Source: Streptomyces sp. NBC_00335
GTDB taxonomy: Bacteria; Actinomycetota; Actinomycetes; Streptomycetales; Streptomycetaceae
NCBI RefSeq assembly: GCF_036127095.1
Contig: NZ_CP108006.1
Span: 6,935,501-6,999,500 of the forward strand
Direction: 5' to 3'
Length of the DNA stretch: 64,000 nt
Every line of letters begins with the position of its first letter. Position 1 is the first letter of the stretch. Under the pieces are notes generated by a model. The model searched no databases. It saw only the letters and a program-made list of their open reading frames with translations, and was not told the DNA's origin. Shown here one piece after another: positions 1-8,078 of this stretch. The position numbers and the translations under genes are program-made.

Positions 1-37
1 GCGCGTTCCCCTGGGCAGGGGTGAACTGCTGCCATGT

Positions 38-64
38 TGCCACCTACTCGATCGGAAGGTGGCA
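38..64. promoter_or_regulatory. Inverted repeat overlapping the Nudix gene ribosome binding site
   Basis: TGCCACCT (38-45) and AGGTGGCA (57-64) are perfect 8-bp arms around an 11-base loop that contains most of the GGAAGG Shine-Dalgarno. It could be a repressor site or an RNA hairpin masking translation; which is inference. Confidence 0.4.
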
Positions 65-69
65 GAACC

Positions 70-600
70 GTGCAGTGGATGAACTTGAGTGAGCAAACCG
101 TGTACACGAACCGCTGGTTCGATGTGAATCTCGCCGATGTGGAGCTTCCCGACGGCCGGCACCTGGACCACTTCGTCATCAGGCTGCGCCCGGTCGCCAT
201 CGCCACGGCCGTCAACGAGGCGGGCGAGGTGCTGCTGCTGTGGCGCCACCGCTTCATCACCGACAGCTGGGGCTGGGAACTGCCCGCCGGGGTCGTCGAG
301 GACGGGGAGTCCATCGAGCGGGCGGCCGCCCGGGAGATGGAGGAGGAGTCGGGCTGGCGGCCCGGCCCCCTCCACCACCTGATGACCGTCGAGCCGTCCA
401 ACGGGCTGACCGACGCCCGCCACCACCTCTACTGGGCGGACGGGGCCACGTACACGGGCCATCCCGAGGACGACTTCGAGTCCTCGCGCCGCGAGTGGGT
501 ACCGCTCAAGCTGGTCCCCGACATGATCGCGCGCGGCGAGATCCCGGCCGCCAACATGGCGGCCGGGCTTTTGCTGCTGCACCACCTGCGGCTCGGCTGA
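70..600 (+). CDS. NUDIX hydrolase (ADP-sugar pyrophosphatase-like)
   Basis: Predicted 176-residue Nudix hydrolase cleaving a nucleoside diphosphate linked to another group. A complete Nudix box runs over residues 74-96: Gly74, Glu80, the REMEEE cluster at 88-93 that binds Mg, then Gly95-Trp96. It is preceded by WELPAG, the spacing seen in ADP-ribose/ADP-sugar pyrophosphatases; the exact substrate cannot be told. I chose GTG at 70 because GGAAGG at 54-59 lies about ten bases upstream; ATG at 79 is an alternative, and ATG at 34 would put that Shine-Dalgarno inside the gene. An 8-bp inverted repeat (38-45/57-64) overlaps the ribosome binding site. It converges on the dehydrogenase gene downstream. 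Confidence 0.88.
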   Translation: MQWMNLSEQTVYTNRWFDVNLADVELPDGRHLDHFVIRLRPVAIATAVNEAGEVLLLWRHRFITDSWGWELPAGVVEDGESIERAAAREMEEESGWRPGPLHHLMTVEPSNGLTDARHHLYWADGATYTGHPEDDFESSRREWVPLKLVPDMIARGEIPAANMAAGLLLLHHLRLG

Positions 601-643
601 GCCGCAGGCGGTCGCCCGAGGCCGGCCGCAGGGGCCGTACGGC

Positions 644-1540
644 TCAGCTGTACGGGTAGAAGCCCGAGCCGGTCTTGCGGCCGAGGCGGCCGGCGTCGAC
701 CATGCGCTGGAGCAGCGGGGGAGCCGCGTACAGGGGCTCCTTGAACTCCGCGTACATCGAGTCGGCCACCGAGGCCACCGTGTCCAGACCGATGAGGTCC
801 GCGAGCTTCAGCGGGCCCATCGGATGGGCGCAGCCCAGCTCCATGCCGTTGTCGATGTCCTCGCGACTCGCGATGCCCGACTCGAACATCCGGATCGCGG
901 ACAGCAGGTACGGGATGAGGAGCGCGTTGACCACGAAGCCGGAGCGGTCCTGGGCGCGGATGGCGTGCTTGCCCAGCGCGCCCCCGACCAGGGCCTCGGC
1001 GCGCTTGATGGTCTCGTCGCTCGTCGTCAGCGCAGGGATCAGCTCGACGAGCTGCTGCACCGGGGCCGGGTTGAAGAAGTGGATGCCGATGACCTGGTCG
1101 GGACGCGAGGTCGCGACGGCCAGCTTGACCAGCGGGATCGAGGAGGTGTTGGAGGCGAGGATCGCGTCCGGGCGGGTGACCACCTGGTCGAGGACCTGGA
1201 AGATCTCCGTCTTGACCTGCTCGTTCTCGACGACCGCCTCGATCACGAGGTCGCGGTCGGCGAACTCGCCGAGATCGGTGGTGAACGACAGGCGGGCCAG
1301 GGTCTCGTCCCGCTCCTCCTCGCTGATCTTGCCGCGTTCGGCGGCCCGGGTCAGGGAGGTGTGCAGCCGGGTCCGCCCGAGTTCGAGGGCCTCGCCGGTG
1401 GTTTCGGCGACCATCACCTCGAGCCCGCTCCGGGCGAACACCTCCGCGATGCCCGCGCCCATCTGGCCACAGCCCACTACGCCGACGCGTGCGATGTCGT
1501 CTGGGAGGTCCGTCACATCGTGCCTTTCGCTGCTCTCCAT
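644..1540 (-). CDS. 3-hydroxybutyryl-CoA / 3-hydroxyacyl-CoA dehydrogenase
   Basis: 298-residue NAD(P)-dependent 3-hydroxyacyl-CoA dehydrogenase, interconverting 3-hydroxybutyryl-CoA and acetoacetyl-CoA in fatty-acid, butanol-type or polyhydroxyalkanoate metabolism. The Rossmann motif VGCGQMGAGIA sits at about residues 22-32; SNTSSIP and GIHFFNP (with the catalytic His of the His-Glu pair) follow, and the C-terminal helical dimer domain carries NALLIPYL and the typical GPLKLADLIGLD. Length is normal for the single-domain family. Start ATG at 1540 (MESSERHD) with a GGGGGA purine run upstream; the open frame extends to 1657 but without a better start. It converges on the Nudix gene and is divergent from the secreted hydrolase. 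Confidence 0.92.
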   Translation of the reverse strand: MESSERHDVTDLPDDIARVGVVGCGQMGAGIAEVFARSGLEVMVAETTGEALELGRTRLHTSLTRAAERGKISEEERDETLARLSFTTDLGEFADRDLVIEAVVENEQVKTEIFQVLDQVVTRPDAILASNTSSIPLVKLAVATSRPDQVIGIHFFNPAPVQQLVELIPALTTSDETIKRAEALVGGALGKHAIRAQDRSGFVVNALLIPYLLSAIRMFESGIASREDIDNGMELGCAHPMGPLKLADLIGLDTVASVADSMYAEFKEPLYAAPPLLQRMVDAGRLGRKTGSGFYPYS

Positions 1541-1691
1541 CGCGGGTCCCCCGTACTCGTGCAGTGGTAACTGCGTTCCGGCGCCCGCCACGCCCCCCGA
1601 CGTTACCCCCGTCGTTGCCCGGCGTGTCGGGCCGGGGCGGGCATGCTGGGCGGACACGAGGCAATGTCACGCAGTGGAACGGAGTCGTCAC

Positions 1692-2981
1692 ATGGCGTCC
1701 ATCGGGAGGCGGTCCACCGGGAGGCGGCCCATCGGGAGGCGGGGAGTGCTGGCCGCGGCGGCGGGGGTGCTGGCGGCGGTGGCGGCGGCCCCCGCGCGGG
1801 CGGTCGGGCCGTCGCAGGAGGGCGGGGGGAGGCGGGGGCGCGGAGCGGGCGAGCCCGAGTTCCGTGGGATGTGGGTCGCCTCCGTGCAGAACGTGGACTG
1901 GCCCTCGCAGAGCGGGCTTTCCGCGCGGGAGCAGCGCGCCGAGCTGCTGGCCCTCCTCGACACCGCCGTCGCCCGCCGCCTCAACGCGGTGATCCTCCAG
2001 GTCCGGCCGACCGCCGACGCGATGTGGCCCTCGGCGCGCGAGCCCTGGTCGCAGTGGCTGACCGGCGAGCAGGGAGTCGATCCCGGCTGGGACCCGCTCG
2101 GCACGGCCGTCGCCGAAGCGCACGCCCGGGGGCTGGAACTGCACGCCTGGTTCAACCCGTACCGGGTCGCCAACCACACCGACCGGAGCCTGCTCGCAGC
2201 CGGGCACCCGGCCCGCCGCAACCGGACCTGGACCGTGCCCTACGGCGGCAAGCTGTACTACAATCCGGGGCTGCCGGAAGTGCGCCGCTTCGTGCAGGAC
2301 GCGATGCTCGACGCCGTCGCCCGCTACCCCCTCGACGGGGTGCACTGGGACGACTACTTCTACCCGTACCCCGTCGAGGGCCGCGATTTCGACGACGACG
2401 CCGCCTACGAGCAGTACGGCCGTGCCTTCGCGACCCGCGGGGCCTGGCGCCGCCACAACACCGACACCCTGGTCCGCGAGATGTCCGAGCGGCTGCGGGC
2501 ACTGCGCCCCGCGACGCGCTTCGGCATCAGCCCCTTCGCCGTCTGGCGCAACTCCGACCGCGATCCGCTCGGTTCGCCGACGCAGGCGGGCGTCGCCACG
2601 TACGACGATCTCTACGCGGACACCCGCAAGTGGGTGCGCGAGGGCTGGATCGACTACATCGTGCCGCAGGCGTACTGGCAGATCGGTCACCCGGCCGCCG
2701 ACTACGCCGCCATCGTCCCGTGGTGGGCGAAGACCGTCGCCGGCACCCGCGTCCAGCTCTACGTGGGGGAGGCGCTGTACCGCTGCGACGCGGAGAGCTC
2801 TACCGCGGCCTGGCGCGATCCGCGCGAGCTGTCCCGGCACCTGCGGTTCGCCGCCGGATACCCCGAGGTCCGCGGCCACGTCTACTTCTCGGCGAAGCAG
2901 GTGGTCGCGGACCCCAACGGGGCGATGGCCAGGGTGGTCGCCGACCACTATCCGACGGCGGTGGCCGTGCCACCGCGCTGA
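1692..2981 (+). CDS. Tat-secreted glycoside hydrolase-like (GHL10/DUF187) protein
   Basis: 429-residue exported protein of the glycosyl-hydrolase-like 10 family. The N-terminus has two Arg-Arg pairs (RRPIGRRGVLAAAAGVLAAV) and ends in APARA, a Tat-type signal peptide. The mature part opens with FRGMWVASVQNVDWPS, the family signature, followed by a TIM-barrel-like series including HAWFNPYR, DGVHWDDYFYPYP, GISPFAVW and DYIVPQAYWQ, with conserved Asp/Trp residues at the presumed active site. Substrate is unknown; related proteins act on cell-wall or exopolysaccharide glycans. ATG 1692 is preceded by GGAG seven bases upstream. A bidirectional hairpin lies just after the stop. Confidence 0.88.
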   Translation: MASIGRRSTGRRPIGRRGVLAAAAGVLAAVAAAPARAVGPSQEGGGRRGRGAGEPEFRGMWVASVQNVDWPSQSGLSAREQRAELLALLDTAVARRLNAVILQVRPTADAMWPSAREPWSQWLTGEQGVDPGWDPLGTAVAEAHARGLELHAWFNPYRVANHTDRSLLAAGHPARRNRTWTVPYGGKLYYNPGLPEVRRFVQDAMLDAVARYPLDGVHWDDYFYPYPVEGRDFDDDAAYEQYGRAFATRGAWRRHNTDTLVREMSERLRALRPATRFGISPFAVWRNSDRDPLGSPTQAGVATYDDLYADTRKWVREGWIDYIVPQAYWQIGHPAADYAAIVPWWAKTVAGTRVQLYVGEALYRCDAESSTAAWRDPRELSRHLRFAAGYPEVRGHVYFSAKQVVADPNGAMARVVADHYPTAVAVPPR

Positions 2982-2995
2982 CCCGGCCGTCTGAC

Positions 2996-3019
2996 GACGG
3001 GTTCTAGGGGCAGCCCGTC
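2996..3019. terminator. Short bidirectional hairpin between convergent genes
   Basis: GACGGG (2996-3001) pairs with CCCGTC (3014-3019) across a 12-base loop, placed exactly between the convergent hydrolase and DUF1918 genes. No T-tract, as is common in Streptomyces. Confidence 0.4.
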
Positions 3020-3215
3020 ATTGGTCGTGGTCGGCGGGGTGCTTCACGATGCAGTCGGGGCCGGGGGACATGACGGCCTCGTGTCCGTCCGTGAAGCGGA
3101 CGCGGTAGGGAGGGGTGCCGTTCTCTCCCAGGACCTGGGTGATCTCACCGACCTTGTCGTGCTGGCCCACGATCCTGCCGTGCTGAACCAGCTGGTCGCC
3201 CTCGGTCGCGCGCAT
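3018..3215 (-). CDS. DUF1918 domain protein
   Basis: 65-residue protein, MRATEGDQLVQHGR at the N-terminus, then RIVGQHDKVGEITQVLG and YRVRFTDGHEAVMSPGPDC. This is the complete DUF1918 fold, a small SH3-like barrel widespread in actinobacteria and of unknown function. The start is fixed by a strong GAGGAGGT Shine-Dalgarno (complement of 3221-3228) six bases upstream of ATG 3215. Confidence 0.9.
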   Translation of the reverse strand: MRATEGDQLVQHGRIVGQHDKVGEITQVLGENGTPPYRVRFTDGHEAVMSPGPDCIVKHPADHDQ

Positions 3216-3264
3216 GCTGACCTCCTCGGTGGCGGTCCGATCCGGTGCTAGCAGTTTAGGTCGT

Positions 3265-4206
3265 TCAGCCCCTTTTTGACCCATCGGGCCGCTGCGTCAC
3301 CGCGATGCAGACGAGCACCGCGCAGGCGGCGACGGGCGCGGCCGGGGACAGGTGTTCGCCGAGCAGCAGCACCGACCACATGAGGGTCAGCAGCGGCTGT
3401 GCGAGCTGGAGCTGGCTCGCGCGGGCCGCGCCGATCTCGGCCATGCCCCGGTACCAGACGTAGAGGCCGAGGAAGGCGGAGCCGACCGCCACCCAGACGA
3501 GCCCGGCCACCCCGCGGCCGGTCAACTCGACCGGTTCGTACGCGAGCCCGAGCGCGGAGCCGACGACGCCGATGGGCAGGCACAGCACCAGCGCCCAGGC
3601 GATGACCTGCCAGCCGGGCAGCAGCCGGGCCAGGCGCCCGCCCTCGGTGTACCCGGCCGCGCACACCAGCAGGGCGGCGAAGAGGAGGGCGTCGCCGGCC
3701 GAGAGGGCGCCGCCGCTCTGGGCCACGGTGAAGCCGAGGACGATGACCGCGCCGGCGACGGCCGCGGCCCAGAAGCGGCGCGAGGGCCGGGCTCCGGTGC
3801 GCAGCGAGGAGACGATCGCGGTGGTGAGCGGCAGCAGGCCGACCACCACGGCGGCGTGCGAGGTGGTGGAGGTCTGCAGGGCGAGGGTGGTGAGCAGGGG
3901 GAATCCGACGACCACACCGCCCGCGACGACGGCCAGTCCCGCCCAGTGGGCGCGGGCCGGCACCGGGACCCGCAGGGCCAGCAGGAAGGCGCCGGCCGTC
4001 AGGCCCGCGAGGAGACAGCGCAGGCCGAAGAGGGACCACGGGCCGAAGCTCTCCAGGCCCCAGGCGGTGCCGGGGAAGGTCAGCGAGAAGGCGACGACTC
4101 CGGCCGCTGCGAGGGTGGTGCCCCCGAGGGCGGGCCGGGGCCGACGTGCTGCCGTACCTCGAACTGCTATCGCGTTGGGGAGAGTAGCGCTATTCTGTGC
4201 TGTCAT
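3265..4206 (-). CDS. EamA/DMT-superfamily transporter
   Basis: 313-residue inner-membrane protein with about ten hydrophobic segments arranged as two EamA repeats; the first begins GVVAFSLTFPGTAWGLE and includes FGLRCLLAGLTAGAFLL, the second includes VWVAVGSAFLGLYVWYRGMAEIGAARASQLQLAQPLLT, the typical DMT signature. Such carriers usually export amino acids, metabolites or drugs. Its start codon overlaps that of the divergent MocR regulator, which by analogy with similar pairs probably controls it. The 3' end stops 50 bases before the DUF1918 start, in the same direction. Confidence 0.9.
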   Translation of the reverse strand: MTAQNSATLPNAIAVRGTAARRPRPALGGTTLAAAGVVAFSLTFPGTAWGLESFGPWSLFGLRCLLAGLTAGAFLLALRVPVPARAHWAGLAVVAGGVVVGFPLLTTLALQTSTTSHAAVVVGLLPLTTAIVSSLRTGARPSRRFWAAAVAGAVIVLGFTVAQSGGALSAGDALLFAALLVCAAGYTEGGRLARLLPGWQVIAWALVLCLPIGVVGSALGLAYEPVELTGRGVAGLVWVAVGSAFLGLYVWYRGMAEIGAARASQLQLAQPLLTLMWSVLLLGEHLSPAAPVAACAVLVCIAVTQRPDGSKRG

Positions 4207-5638
4207 GTACGAGCGTAGCAGTGTGGCGGAATTGGCGGAATCCCTTCGAGGCGAGCTGGACCGCTACTCGATAGGTGGAAAGCTGCCGTCGAGCCGAGCC
4301 CTGGTCGAGCAGTACCGGGTCAGTCCCGTCACCGTCTCCCGGGCCCTCGCCCAGCTCGCCGCCGAAGGCCTGGTGGTCACCCGTCCCGGAGCCGGGGTCT
4401 ACCGCGCGCAGCCCCGTACGCACACCCAGGAGCCCGGCGACACCTCCTGGCAGGCCGTCGCCCTGAGCGCCGAGGACTCCGGCGAGGTGGTCCCGCGCTC
4501 CGTGGACGCCTCCGGGGTGCTCGTCACCCTGGCCGCCCCGCCCGCCGGGGTCATCCCGCTGCACAGCGGCTACCTGCACGAGACGCTCCAGCCCGAGCGG
4601 GCCATGGCGGCGGCCCTCGCCCGGGCCGGCCGGCGGCCCGGAGTGTGGGGGCGGCCGCCCGTGGAAGGCCTGGCCGAGCTGCGGGACTGGTTCGCCCGCG
4701 AGATCGGCGGGGCCGTCGCGGCCGGGGACGTGCTGGTGACCGCGGGCGGCCAGAGCGCGCTCGCCACCGCGCTGCGGGCGCTCGCCCCGCCGGGGGCGCC
4801 GATCCTCGTCGAATCCCCGACCTACCCGGGACTGCTGGCCATCGCAAGGGCCGGTGGGTGCCGGCCGGTGCCCGTCCCGGTGGACGCGGACGGGGTCCGG
4901 CCGGAGCTGCTGGCCGCCGCCTTCGAAGCGACCGGGGCGCGGGTGTTCGTATGCCAGCCGTTGTTCCAGAACCCGACCGGTGCCGTGCTGTCCGCCGAGC
5001 GGCGGGGAGAGGTGCTGCGGATCGCGCGCGCCGCCGGGGCCTTCGTGCTGGAGGACGACTACGCGCGGTCCCTGGCCCACGAGGACCTGGGCCCGCTGCC
5101 CGCACCGCTCGCCGCCGAGGACCCGGACGGGGTGGTCGTCCACGTGCGGTCGCTGACCAAGGTCACCTCGCCCAGCCTGCGGGTGGGGGCCCTCGCGGCC
5201 AGGGGCCCGGTCTTCGACCGGCTGCGCGCCATCCAGGTCGTGGACACCTTCTTCGTGCCCCGGCCGCTCCAGGAGACCGCCCTCGAACTGGTCGGCGCAC
5301 CCGCCTGGCCGCGCCACCTCAAGGCCGTGGCCACCGAGCTGCGCCACCGCCGGGACGTCCTCACGGGGGCGCTGCGGCGGGAGCTGCCGGAGCTGGAGGT
5401 GCCCCATCCGCCACGCGGCGGCTACCAGTTGTGGGCGCGGCCCCGCGGGGGCGGCGACGACGCGGCCTTCGTGGCGGCCGCCCTGCGGGCCGGGGTCGCG
5501 GTCGCGCCGGGACGGCCGTACTTCTGTGCGGAGCCGCCCGGTCCGTTCGTCCGGCTGAGCTTCGCCGGGGTGTCCGGCGCAGGCGAACTGACCGAGGCCG
5601 TCCGGCGGCTGCGATCCGGGCTTCGTCTCGACGCTTGA
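4205..5638 (+). CDS. MocR/PdxR-type GntR regulator with aminotransferase domain
   Basis: 477-residue regulator. Residues about 1-70 form a GntR winged helix (GGKLPSSRALVEQYRVSPVTVSRALAQLAAEGLV); residues about 110-470 form a fold-type-I aminotransferase domain with PTYPG, FQNPTG, LEDDYA and the PLP-binding SLTKVTSPSLRVG (Lys in SLTK). MocR proteins sense PLP or a PLP-amino-compound adduct. It is divergent from the DMT exporter, with the two ATG codons sharing the bases CATG at 4204-4207, so it is probably translated from a leaderless mRNA and represses or activates that exporter. A GTAGC motif occurs at 4184 and again 31 bp later at 4215, a possible MocR direct-repeat site. Confidence 0.9.
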   Translation: MYERSSVAELAESLRGELDRYSIGGKLPSSRALVEQYRVSPVTVSRALAQLAAEGLVVTRPGAGVYRAQPRTHTQEPGDTSWQAVALSAEDSGEVVPRSVDASGVLVTLAAPPAGVIPLHSGYLHETLQPERAMAAALARAGRRPGVWGRPPVEGLAELRDWFAREIGGAVAAGDVLVTAGGQSALATALRALAPPGAPILVESPTYPGLLAIARAGGCRPVPVPVDADGVRPELLAAAFEATGARVFVCQPLFQNPTGAVLSAERRGEVLRIARAAGAFVLEDDYARSLAHEDLGPLPAPLAAEDPDGVVVHVRSLTKVTSPSLRVGALAARGPVFDRLRAIQVVDTFFVPRPLQETALELVGAPAWPRHLKAVATELRHRRDVLTGALRRELPELEVPHPPRGGYQLWARPRGGGDDAAFVAAALRAGVAVAPGRPYFCAEPPGPFVRLSFAGVSGAGELTEAVRRLRSGLRLDA

Positions 5639-5669
5639 CCCCGTGCGACCCGGGGATCACCATCGCCGC

Positions 5670-6245
5670 ATGCATGTTCGGGTTTCGCTAGTCGCAGCAG
5701 CCCGTGGTACCTCGCTGCTCGCCGAGCGCTTCGACGACGACCGTCCCCTCGACGTGGACGGCTGGCGCGCGGTGGAGTCCGCCGCGCGCGGGCTCGTACC
5801 GCTGGGCTCGGCCGAGCTCCGCTACTGTTCGCCGACCTCGCGCAGCCGGGCCACCGGGACCGCCCTCGGCTACGCCCCGATGGCGCAACCCGCCCTGCGG
5901 GAGTGCGACATGGGCCGCTGGCGCGGGCTCACCCTGGCCGAGGTGGCGGCCCGGGACCCCGCGGCCGTGGACCTCTGGCTCACCGATCCGCACGCCGCCC
6001 CGCACGGCGGGGAATCGCTGCTCGCCTTCATCGCCCGGATCGGCGGCTGGCTCGACACCCGGCCGGCCGACGACGGGGGAGCGATCGTGGCGGTGGCGGA
6101 GCCGTCGGTGGTCCGGGCAGCCCTCGTGTACGCACTGAACGCGCCGCCGCTGACGTACTGGAACGTGGACGTCCGCCCCTTGTCCACGCTCACCCTCGCC
6201 GGCGGACCGCGGCGCTGGCACCTCTCCCTCCAGGCGCCCGTGTGA
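5670..6245 (+). CDS. Histidine-phosphatase-fold protein, apparently without catalytic residues
   Basis: 191-residue protein with the overall layout of the histidine phosphatase (phosphoglycerate mutase-like) family: RFDDDRPLDVDGWRAVE after the first strand, CDMGRWRGLTLAEVAARDP in the middle and HGGESLLAFIARIGGWLD later. The usual RHG at the N-terminus is replaced by AARGTS, and the second histidine region reads VAVAEPSVVRAAL instead of a SHG-type motif. If family membership is right this is a non-catalytic or altered enzyme. Start ATG 5670 (MHVRVSLVAA). It follows the MocR gene by 31 bases in the same direction. Confidence 0.75.
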   Translation: MHVRVSLVAAARGTSLLAERFDDDRPLDVDGWRAVESAARGLVPLGSAELRYCSPTSRSRATGTALGYAPMAQPALRECDMGRWRGLTLAEVAARDPAAVDLWLTDPHAAPHGGESLLAFIARIGGWLDTRPADDGGAIVAVAEPSVVRAALVYALNAPPLTYWNVDVRPLSTLTLAGGPRRWHLSLQAPV

Positions 6246-6321
6246 ACCGTCTGAATCGCCCGAACCGCCCGCACCGGCTAAATCGGTTGAGGCGCAGGTG
6301 GGGCGTGCCTAGCCTGCGGGC

Positions 6322-7137
6322 ATGGACGACATCACAGACATAGACGGCGCGGGCGTGGGCGGTACGGACCCGGGCGATGCGGGCGTCCGGATCACCACGC
6401 TCGCGGAGCGGCCCGAACTGGCCGCCCGGCTCTGGGACATGAAGGACTCGTGGCCCGAGTTCGCCCAGCACGATGCGCTCGCCTGGCTGCTGTACCCGCG
6501 GATGGTGGCCGAGTTCGCGGAGTACGTCCTGGTCGCCACGGACGGCGACACGGTCGTCGCCCGGGGTTTCAGCGTGCCCTTCGCGCAGCACGCGCCGGGC
6601 CGTGACGGGGCGCTGCCCGCGCAGGGCTGGGACCGGATCCTGATGTGGGCCTTCTCCGACCAGCGGCGCGGAGTCGAGGCCGACACCGTGAGCGCGATCG
6701 AGATCAGCGTCGCCACCGACCGGCAGGGCGAGGGTCTGTCCGGCCGGATGCTCGCAGCGATGCGGGAGAACGCCCGGGCGCGCGGCTTCACCGAGGTGGT
6801 GGCGCCGGTGCGGCCCAGCGGAAAGCCGGCCGAGCCGGACACCTCGATCCACGAGTACGCGTACCGCACCCGCGAGGACGGCCTCCCGCACGACCCGTGG
6901 CTACGGGTCCACGTGCGGGCGGGCGCCGTCATCGACTCGGTGGCCCCGCTGTCGATGACGATCACCGGCTCCCTCGCGCAGTGGCGCGAGTGGACCGGCC
7001 TGCCCTTCGACACGGCGGGCCCGGTCCGCGTGCCGGGCGCCCTGTCCCCGGTCCACTGCGAACCGGAGCAGGGCTTCGCGGTCTACGTGGAGCCGAACGT
7101 CTGGGTCCGGCACGCGCTGGCGTCCGCCGGGGCCTAG
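6322..7137 (+). CDS. GNAT-like N-acetyltransferase
   Basis: 271-residue cytoplasmic protein. The central part, IEISVATDRQGEGLSGRMLAAMRENARARGFTEVVAPVRP, has the acetyl-CoA-binding R/Q-x-x-G-x-G/A pattern (here RQGEGLSG) and beta-strands of a GNAT fold. The long N-terminal part with LWDMKDSWPEFAQHD and C-terminal YVEPNVWVRHAL match a group of actinobacterial proteins of unknown substrate. ATG 6322 is chosen; the first 25 residues are Asp/Gly-rich and not conserved-looking. Confidence 0.7.
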   Translation: MDDITDIDGAGVGGTDPGDAGVRITTLAERPELAARLWDMKDSWPEFAQHDALAWLLYPRMVAEFAEYVLVATDGDTVVARGFSVPFAQHAPGRDGALPAQGWDRILMWAFSDQRRGVEADTVSAIEISVATDRQGEGLSGRMLAAMRENARARGFTEVVAPVRPSGKPAEPDTSIHEYAYRTREDGLPHDPWLRVHVRAGAVIDSVAPLSMTITGSLAQWREWTGLPFDTAGPVRVPGALSPVHCEPEQGFAVYVEPNVWVRHALASAGA

Positions 7138-7151
7138 CGCCGGCCACGGCA

Positions 7152-7772
7152 CTAGAGGAGCGCGATGGGGGCGGTGGCGGAGGAGGGGAGGTAGATGCCG
7201 CCGATGCCCGCGTAGGTGGCCCGGTAGCCCCGCAGGAGTTCGTCCAGCGGGATCGTCAGCCGGGCCGGTGTGTCGCAGCGGGCTGCTCCGAACTGGTCGG
7301 TGACGGCGGTGCAGAGCGTCCGGCCGCCCACGGTGGTGAAGGTGACCGGTACGCCGTCCAGCCCGGCCGGAGCGTCCGCGATGCGCACCGTGGTGCTGAG
7401 GTTCTTGACCCCGAAGAGCAGCCCGTTCAGCTTCGCCGGACCGGCCGTGGTGACCGTGGCCACGGCGGGCCGGACCAGCTCGGGGGCCTCGCAGAGCTGC
7501 GGGCCGGGAGAGTAGACCTGCCCGGTGGGGCAGGCCACGACGGTGGCGACCCCGCCCGCGCACTGCACGTAGAAGCGGTGGTCCTGCAGTCGCGGCAGCC
7601 GTCCGGCGGCGCCGCCGGCGCACGAGCCCTCGGCGGCGCTCGCGGGCACGGCCCCGACTCCCAGGGCGAGGACCGCCCCGGCGGCCAGTGCGGCGAGCGA
7701 GGCCAACCCCTTGGCGGCCGGTCCCCTGACGGTCAATCCCTTGAGGGACGGTCCCTTGCCGACACGTAACAC
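7152..7772 (-). CDS. Secreted protein with peritrophin-A-like (CBM14) chitin-binding motif
   Basis: 206-residue exported protein. The signal peptide has a positively charged start, the hydrophobic stretch LASLAALAAGAVLALGVG and a cleavage site near ASAAEG. The mature N-terminus contains cysteines spaced as in a CBM14/peritrophin-A domain (GSCAGG, FYVQCAGG, VVACPTGQVYSPGPQLCEAP). The rest is Ala/Thr/Val-rich beta-type sequence with a second Cys pair (LCTAV, ARCDTPA), resembling an Ig-like adhesion domain. A role binding chitin or another glycan is inferred. It converges on the acetyltransferase gene with 14 bases between stops. Confidence 0.75.
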   Translation of the reverse strand: MLRVGKGPSLKGLTVRGPAAKGLASLAALAAGAVLALGVGAVPASAAEGSCAGGAAGRLPRLQDHRFYVQCAGGVATVVACPTGQVYSPGPQLCEAPELVRPAVATVTTAGPAKLNGLLFGVKNLSTTVRIADAPAGLDGVPVTFTTVGGRTLCTAVTDQFGAARCDTPARLTIPLDELLRGYRATYAGIGGIYLPSSATAPIALL

Positions 7773-8078
7773 CCTTGCCCCCAGCTCACTCAGTGTGACG
7801 AAATGAATACGAAGTGACTATAGGGACGGCCGTGCGGCGGGCGCAACGCCTTCAGGTCATCGCCAGGGAGTGCGAATTCCCGGCGGCTTGGACGCGTTCG
7901 AGCGGGCCGGGCGGCAGGGGCGCGCATGACGGGGATCGCGGCCCGCCCCCCGGGCGGGACGCGCCGGGCGGCGTCGTCGCGCTGCGCCGGGCACGGGCGC
8001 GCCCCTCTGAGCCGGGCAGGCGCTCGCGTGAGCCGGGCAGGCGCTCGCGTGAGCCGGGCAGGCGCTCGCGAGCGTGGT
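7773..8078. other. Gene-free stretch holding a tandem repeat
   Basis: About 306 bases between two minus-strand genes. The part next to 7772 is AT-richer (TGACGAAATGAATACGAAGT region, about 7797-7822) and probably holds the promoter of the secreted-protein gene. The part next to 8079 is GC-rich and contains three 21-bp direct repeats. I see no convincing gene. Confidence 0.5.
8009..8071. repeat. Three tandem 21-bp repeats
   Basis: Unit GAGCCGGGCAGGCGCTCGCG plus T, at 8009-8029, 8030-8050 and 8051-8071; the copies differ only in the final base. The third copy runs into a 12-bp perfect palindrome CGCTCGCGAGCG. It lies immediately downstream of the LysR-like gene and may act in its 3' end. Confidence 0.85.

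Noticed and set aside
429..2948. Very long open frame on the minus strand across the Nudix, dehydrogenase and hydrolase genes
   Set aside because: It overlaps three well-supported genes in other frames and its translation is Arg/Pro/Gly-rich with no domain; a typical product of high GC content.
8009..8071. Possible CRISPR-like array
   Set aside because: The three 21-bp units are directly adjacent with no spacers and no cas genes are present.
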